Positions 24,055-24,888 of a DNA stretch of 24,888 nt are shown here, one piece after another. Each line of letters begins with the position of its first letter. Position 1 is the stretch's first letter. The translations under genes were made by a program, and so were the position numbers. Source of the DNA: Gammaproteobacteria bacterium (GTDB lineage Bacteria > Pseudomonadota > Gammaproteobacteria > GCA-001735895). The notes under the pieces are model-generated. The model saw only the letters and a program-made list of their open reading frames with translations. It ran no database searches and was not told where the DNA came from. The stretch covers positions 1 to 24,888 of the forward strand of contig JANTFY010000006.1 in NCBI GenBank assembly GCA_024763185.1. Reading direction: 5' to 3'.

Positions 24055-24094
24055 GGCCTTCATAAAAAACCGGCCGCTTCTCAGGGAGTTCCCC

Positions 24095-24108
24095 CGATAA
24101 ATTTATCG
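24095..24108 (+). terminator. Palindrome between the aminotransferase gene and ftsY
   Basis: CGATAAATTTATCG is a perfect 14-base palindrome 40 bases after the aminotransferase stop, followed by a partly T-rich stretch (CGATTATTTTATTC). As RNA the stem would be AT-rich and weak, so a role in termination is only possible. It could equally be a binding site before ftsY. Confidence 0.3.
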
Positions 24109-24166
24109 ATCGATTATTTTATTCTGGTAGCATACCGGTCCCGCGATTTTTATTACTTAAAACACT

Positions 24167-24888
24167 ATGGTCAGCTTCAAAAAAGGCAACATTGGTTCAG
24201 ATTCCAAGCAGTATCAAAAACAGGATATGTACTCCCGGTTAAAGCGGGGACTCACGAAGACCCGGGACATCCTTAATACCGATGTGATGGAACTGGTACA
24301 GGGCCGACACGAAATCGATGAAGACCAGCTGGAACAGTTTGAAGACCAGTTAATGATGGCCGACGTGGGTATAGAAGCCACGCAATACATCAGCAACCAC
24401 CTGTCTGAAATGATGGAGGAAAACAAGATCGATAGCCGGGAAGATATGTACGCGGCTTTGCAATCCTCCATGAAAAATATTCTCAAAGAAAGCGAACAAC
24501 CCTTACAAATCAACCTCCTCAAAAAACCTTTCGTGATCTTAATGATCGGCATTAACGGAGCGGGTAAAACCACGACGATCGGTAAACTTGCCCAGCAATA
24601 CAAGGACCAGGGATATTCCGTCATGCTGGCTGCCGGTGATACCTTTCGTGCGGCAGCAGTGGAACAACTGCAGGGCTGGGGACAACGTCTTGATATCCCC
24701 GTGATCAGCCAGGGCAGCGGGGCCGATTCTGCTTCTGTTATCTATGATGCATTACAGTCAGCGCAAGCAAACAAGGTGGATGTATTAATCGCCGATACGG
24801 CAGGCCGCCTGCACACCCAGGACAACCTGATGAATGAACTGGAAAAAATCAAACGGGTGATGACCAAACTCGACCTGGAGGCGCCCCA
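24167..24888 (+). CDS. ftsY: Signal recognition particle receptor FtsY, C-terminus outside window
   Basis: The first 240 residues are present. An N domain (about 20-115, four-helix bundle, with LEQFEDQLMMADVG) leads into the G domain: G1 GINGAGKTTTIGK (128-140), DTFRAAAVEQL (158-168) and G3 DTAGRL (210-215). These are hallmarks of SRP GTPases, and the GINGAGKTTT form indicates FtsY rather than Ffh. FtsY docks ribosome-SRP complexes at the inner membrane for co-translational insertion. The long acidic A domain of E. coli FtsY is missing; only about 20 residues precede the N domain. The start ATG 24167 has no clear ribosome site. Confidence 0.93.
   Translation, partial: MVSFKKGNIGSDSKQYQKQDMYSRLKRGLTKTRDILNTDVMELVQGRHEIDEDQLEQFEDQLMMADVGIEATQYISNHLSEMMEENKIDSREDMYAALQSSMKNILKESEQPLQINLLKKPFVILMIGINGAGKTTTIGKLAQQYKDQGYSVMLAAGDTFRAAAVEQLQGWGQRLDIPVISQGSGADSASVIYDALQSAQANKVDVLIADTAGRLHTQDNLMNELEKIKRVMTKLDLEAP

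Noticed and set aside
1..24888. CRISPR array, tRNA, rRNA, integrase or intact transposase
   Set aside because: None seen: no regularly spaced repeats, no tRNA cloverleaf or CCA-end pattern noticed, and no recombinase-like protein.

Overview
The window reads as chromosomal DNA of a Gram-negative proteobacterium, most likely a gammaproteobacterium. This rests on the overall look of the housekeeping proteins (FtsY, GpmI, a Pst system with a signal-peptide binding protein), Shine-Dalgarno-led genes, a moderate base composition and a REP-type palindromic doublet. No rRNA or tRNA gene, CRISPR array, intact transposase or phage gene was seen, so the taxon is inference only.

Layout. (1) 1-2524, minus strand: a tight three-gene polyamine operon made of a SpeD-family pyruvoyl decarboxylase homologue, carboxy(nor)spermidine decarboxylase, and carboxy(nor)spermidine dehydrogenase (cut by the window edge). 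No spermidine synthase is present, so the SpeD homologue may be a diamine-forming ornithine or arginine decarboxylase. (2) 2805-8447: a membrane and metal region with a divergent SDF-fold symporter (probable ATT start), a P1B-like P-type ATPase lacking the CPx motif, a small glycine-rich membrane protein, a hypothetical protein, and a CDF zinc exporter. The ATPase and small membrane protein invite comparison with ferrosome-type (Fez) iron systems. (3) 8520-13059: two different class V (cysteine desulfurase-like) PLP enzymes flank a two-gene ParA plus small membrane-anchored-protein module. (4) 13143-15120: a decaying sulfur-related patch with a broken two-domain rhodanese, an intact single-domain rhodanese, a truncated TauE/SafE permease and a REPIN-like repeat. 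(5) 15086-20621, minus strand: pstS-pstC-pstA-pstB, then gpmI and a CDKN3-like tyrosine/dual-specificity phosphatase, without phoU. (6) 21153-24888: an enolase paralogue that keeps the metal ligands and lysines but has lost the two catalytic acids, then plus-strand aspartate-type aminotransferase and the start of ftsY.

How it fits together: the polyamine operon could by itself turn an amino acid plus aspartate semialdehyde into spermidine-type polyamines. The transport region handles cations. The PLP enzymes and rhodaneses point to sulfur transfer. The pst-gpmI block couples phosphate import with glycolysis. The best candidates for something little described are the SpeD-like operon, the CPx-less ATPase/SDF pair with its glycine-rich neighbour, the non-canonical enolase, and the ParA module between two desulfurase-like enzymes.
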